Shown: positions 61,473-64,000 of the stretch, piece by piece | Position numbering within the stretch: position 1 is the stretch's first letter | Layout: each line of letters begins with the position of its first letter | Source of the DNA: Staphylococcus equorum | GTDB lineage: Bacteria > Bacillota > Bacilli > Staphylococcales > Staphylococcaceae | NCBI RefSeq assembly: GCF_001747895.1 | Contig: NZ_LNNB01000009.1 | Coordinates: 310,001-374,000, forward strand | Length of the DNA stretch: 64,000 nucleotides | Direction of reading: 5' to 3' | Notes under the pieces: generated by a model | The model's database searches: none | What the model saw: the letters and a program-made list of their open reading frames with translations, nothing else | Told to the model about the DNA's origin: nothing | Translations under genes and position numbers: made by a program

Positions 61473-62732
61473 CTATTTTTTAACTTTTTTTCTAACATTA
61501 TTCAACGTATTAAATAACCAATATTTTGTTTTCTTAATTGGTTTATAAAAGTCGCCGATTAATTCTTCAATTTGCACATTAAATCCACGTTTAAAGCGAT
61601 ATACACCGTAATCTTCACTATTTTCAGTGAAATCGCCTGATAAACCATAGAAATTATAGCGACCATAACCATTGTCAAAACAATAGTTCAACATGTACCA
61701 GTGCATCATATAAGGTCCCATATATTGATTATATTTTTCTGATGAGCCACCAGAGAAGTAGTTTACTTCATATGCATTTGCAAAATATACACCAGCAGCT
61801 AAATTTAATATAGCACCATCTGTTAATCTTAATTCACTTGCATGCATTAACTCTTTTTTATCATGCTCTATTTGTTTATCCAGTTCTGTAATTTTCTTCA
61901 ACTGTTTATCTGATTTATTTTCATTCTGCATGATTTGATCTCTACGTGATTCTTTATCATTAATACTCTCTTGTGTATTTTCAATATATTCATTTAAGTC
62001 TATATATGCTAAAGGTATTAACGCTTTATCACCATAATTATCAATGAAATTATAGAAATATTCATCTGTTTTAGATACGAAGCCAGCACGTTTTTCAGTT
62101 TCTCGATAAAGATCTAAGAAAAGACCGAATTCATCCCTATTTAATAACCTAACTTTAATACCAAAATTAATTGCTTTATTGATATTACGTTTTCTTTGGC
62201 TATCAAATTGTTTTTTTAAAGAAGCTGGCGTTTGGCCATCTAAGTTCAATACACCCATCCATCTTACTTGGCTAGATGTATCATATTCAGTCGTAAAGCC
62301 GTGATGGGTATACCCATGAGATTTAAATAAGTTGACTAATGCGTCATTCTTATCTGGTTCTGGCAATGGATTGATATCTTTATCGTATATTTTATAAATC
62401 CAGTACGGGTCCATTTTGGCATATAAACAATTATGGTGTTGAAGATAATGATCTAATTCACGTAAATAGAAATCTACTAAACCTAAATCATTGTAATCCA
62501 TAACTGGACCACGATTAGAATAATAAACATAGCTCCCCATTGTAGGAATTTTAGAGAAAAGACTAGCAGCAATAACCTGATTGTCGTCATCTTTTAAGCC
62601 TAATAGTACAACTTGAAATCCATCTTCTTCTCTTGTCGCAATATTTTCTTTTACTTGAAAGTAATGACTCTCTAATGCCGGGTTTTGTACAAAATTGTCA
62701 TACTCTTTGACGGTTAACTCTGTAAATTTCAT
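61473..62732 (-). CDS. femB: FemB aminoacyltransferase
   Basis: A 419-residue Fem-family enzyme that adds glycines 4 and 5 of the peptidoglycan interpeptide bridge using glycyl-tRNA. It shows the paired GNAT-like domains ([14 protein letters not shown] at the start and [13 protein letters not shown] near the end). A long coiled-coil insertion lies at about 250-300 (rich in Lys, Asp and Gln). Similarity to FemA next to it reflects an old duplication. Species that put serine in the bridge have altered Fem proteins, so the exact residue added is not certain from sequence. Confidence 0.94.
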   Translation of the reverse strand: MKFTELTVKEYDNFVQNPALESHYFQVKENIATREEDGFQVVLLGLKDDDNQVIAASLFSKIPTMGSYVYYSNRGPVMDYNDLGLVDFYLRELDHYLQHHNCLYAKMDPYWIYKIYDKDINPLPEPDKNDALVNLFKSHGYTHHGFTTEYDTSSQVRWMGVLNLDGQTPASLKKQFDSQRKRNINKAINFGIKVRLLNRDEFGLFLDLYRETEKRAGFVSKTDEYFYNFIDNYGDKALIPLAYIDLNEYIENTQESINDKESRRDQIMQNENKSDKQLKKITELDKQIEHDKKELMHASELRLTDGAILNLAAGVYFANAYEVNYFSGGSSEKYNQYMGPYMMHWYMLNYCFDNGYGRYNFYGLSGDFTENSEDYGVYRFKRGFNVQIEELIGDFYKPIKKTKYWLFNTLNNVRKKVKK

Positions 62733-62762
62733 TCTAGCTTAGTTCCCTTCTATAATTTATAT

Positions 62763-64000
62763 CTACTTCTTAATATCTTTTATTTTTTTTAATGTCGTAT
62801 AAATTTTGTACATTGGTTTATTAATAGGTTTTACAAAATCCCCAACGTATTCAACTACTTCGGCATTAAATCCTTTTTTAAATTTCACTACGCCTGCATC
62901 TTCTGCATCTTCTGTGAAATTACCACTGATACCGTAGAAGTTATATCTATCTATATTATGGTCAATAGCGTAATTAATCATCTTCCACTGAATCGCATAA
63001 CTACCAGCAAAGTGTCTAAATTCATTTGAAGTACCACCTGCATAGTAAACTACTTCATAGGGGTTAATAATAAAGTATGCTGCAGAAATTGGTAATTCAT
63101 TACCGTGTTCAGCCTGTAACGATTGCGCTTCTTCAATTTTTTGTTGATTTGCAATAAGCTGTTGTTCTAAATTATCTCGCTTATTATACGCTTTTTTATT
63201 TTCAGGTCGTTTTTCTATATCTTTAATCGCCTTGTTAATATCTTTACTTAAGACATCACGCTCTGCTTTTAATTCTTCGATATATTCATCAAAGTCCATA
63301 TAAGCTAACGGGACCAAGATACGATTCTTATAATATCTCAATCTATTATAATAAAAGCTATCTTCCCTATCATCAAATTCTTTTGATTCAGATGTATCTT
63401 CCATAAACGAACGGAAGATTGGTAACTCATCTTCTTCTAAGAATCTTACTTTAACACCATTCTTTTGAACTTTTTTTGTATTACGTTTACGTAGGCTATC
63501 CATGCCGTTAAGTACATCTTTAGCTGTTTTACCTGCTAAATCTAATACTGAGTGATATCTAATTTGAAGAATTGGATCAAAACCAGTTAAAAATCCTTGG
63601 TGTTTGTATCCTAATTGTTTCATTTTGTCGAAAAACCAGTCATGACCAGCATTTCCTAACACTTCTCCATCATGATTACGATATTGATAAGCTAAATAAG
63701 GGTCAACTCTTAAATGTAAACCTTTATGTTTTTTAACATATTTAGTTAATTCATTAAAGAAGTAATGAACAAGTTCTTTATTTTCAAAATCTATAACAGG
63801 TCCTCTGTTTGTATAAAAATATTTATAAAACTTCATTACTGGTACTGCAGTCAGTAAACATGCTGCAATGACTTCATTTTCATTGTTTTTAATACCAACT
63901 AAGTGTGTTTCTGTACTTTCTGCAATTTTCAATTCGTAGTTTCCTACCATTTGTGTAAAATGACTATTTGGCATATTATCTGTAAATGCACCGAACTCTT
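62763..64000 (-). CDS. femA: FemA aminoacyltransferase (5' end outside window)
   Basis: FemA adds glycines 2 and 3 of the bridge. The reading frame runs to the window edge: upstream of the first ATG (63974) it continues EFGAFTDN then MPNSHFTQ, matching the FemA N-terminus, so about nine residues are missing at the right edge. Motifs include FYTNRGPVIDFENKELVHY, MDSLRKRNTKKVQKNGVKVR, a coiled-coil arm at about 250-310, and AGGTSNEFRHFAGS. It is transcribed into femB with a 30-base gap. femAB are needed for methicillin resistance in S. aureus. Confidence 0.95.
   Translation of the reverse strand, partial: EFGAFTDNMPNSHFTQMVGNYELKIAESTETHLVGIKNNENEVIAACLLTAVPVMKFYKYFYTNRGPVIDFENKELVHYFFNELTKYVKKHKGLHLRVDPYLAYQYRNHDGEVLGNAGHDWFFDKMKQLGYKHQGFLTGFDPILQIRYHSVLDLAGKTAKDVLNGMDSLRKRNTKKVQKNGVKVRFLEEDELPIFRSFMEDTSESKEFDDREDSFYYNRLRYYKNRILVPLAYMDFDEYIEELKAERDVLSKDINKAIKDIEKRPENKKAYNKRDNLEQQLIANQQKIEEAQSLQAEHGNELPISAAYFIINPYEVVYYAGGTSNEFRHFAGSYAIQWKMINYAIDHNIDRYNFYGISGNFTEDAEDAGVVKFKKGFNAEVVEYVGDFVKPINKPMYKIYTTLKKIKDIKK

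Overview
This is a stretch of chromosome from a Staphylococcus. The base composition is AT-rich, the ribosome binding sites are strong AGGAGG types, and most proteins are recognisably staphylococcal: ThyA, DfrA, ArlR/ArlS, CvfB, CvfC, FemA and FemB. The gene order follows the Staphylococcus core between thyA-dfrA and femAB, but with inserted genes unlike the S. aureus order as I remember it. I infer a coagulase-negative species, possibly of the S. saprophyticus/xylosus type; the sequence alone does not fix the species.

Region by region. 1-2.8 kb: a queuosine-precursor transporter cut by the left edge, a zinc-finger protein, a stand-alone Nfu_N protein, cvfC and brxB. 3.1-7.3 kb: thyA-dfrA-degV, then msrA-msrB-crr-yozE. 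7.4-11.2 kb: ctpA, a GNAT acetyltransferase, murG and a PAP2 phosphatase. 11.4-11.6 kb: on the minus strand, a small RNA gene that I identify as the Fur-regulated isrR, with a consensus promoter bracketed by two Fur boxes. 11.8-18.1 kb: arlRS and the 2-oxoglutarate dehydrogenase genes odhAB.

18.1-29.1 kb is the accessory part. It holds an XRE/cupin regulator with a twin-palindrome operator facing a decayed gene, and an AraC regulator divergent from a four-gene sugar cluster of two TIM-barrel isomerase-like and two Gfo/Idh/MocA enzymes. It also holds a RibD/DHFR-like reductase, a two-gene ABC transporter, a VOC protein and small conserved proteins.

29.2-35.6 kb: a MoxR ATPase with a VWA protein, brnQ with a CodY-like box, and a BCCT transporter that seems to start at AUU. 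35.9-39.5 kb: telA-xpaC-acyP, a DUF1033 gene, cspA with a structured leader, and a 130-bp tandem repeat of unknown role.

39.5-48.2 kb: the lysine/diaminopimelate operon (lysC-asd-dapA-dapB-dapD-M20 deacetylase-alr2-lysA, minus strand) behind a lysine riboswitch, with a second internal terminator. 48.4-52.1 kb: an aldo/keto reductase, an ABC-F protein and cvfB. 52.4-57.2 kb: the phosphate regulon pstS-C-A-B-phoU, with a Pho box and a terminator between pstS and pstC. 57.2-64 kb: pepF, two small membrane proteins, a gene-poor kilobase, and femB/femA, with femA cut by the right edge.

The strongest candidates for something undescribed are the four-gene sugar cluster, which I infer may be a 3-keto-sugar pathway, the structured 130-bp tandem repeat behind cspA, the terminator element inside the dap operon, and the putative AUU start codons.
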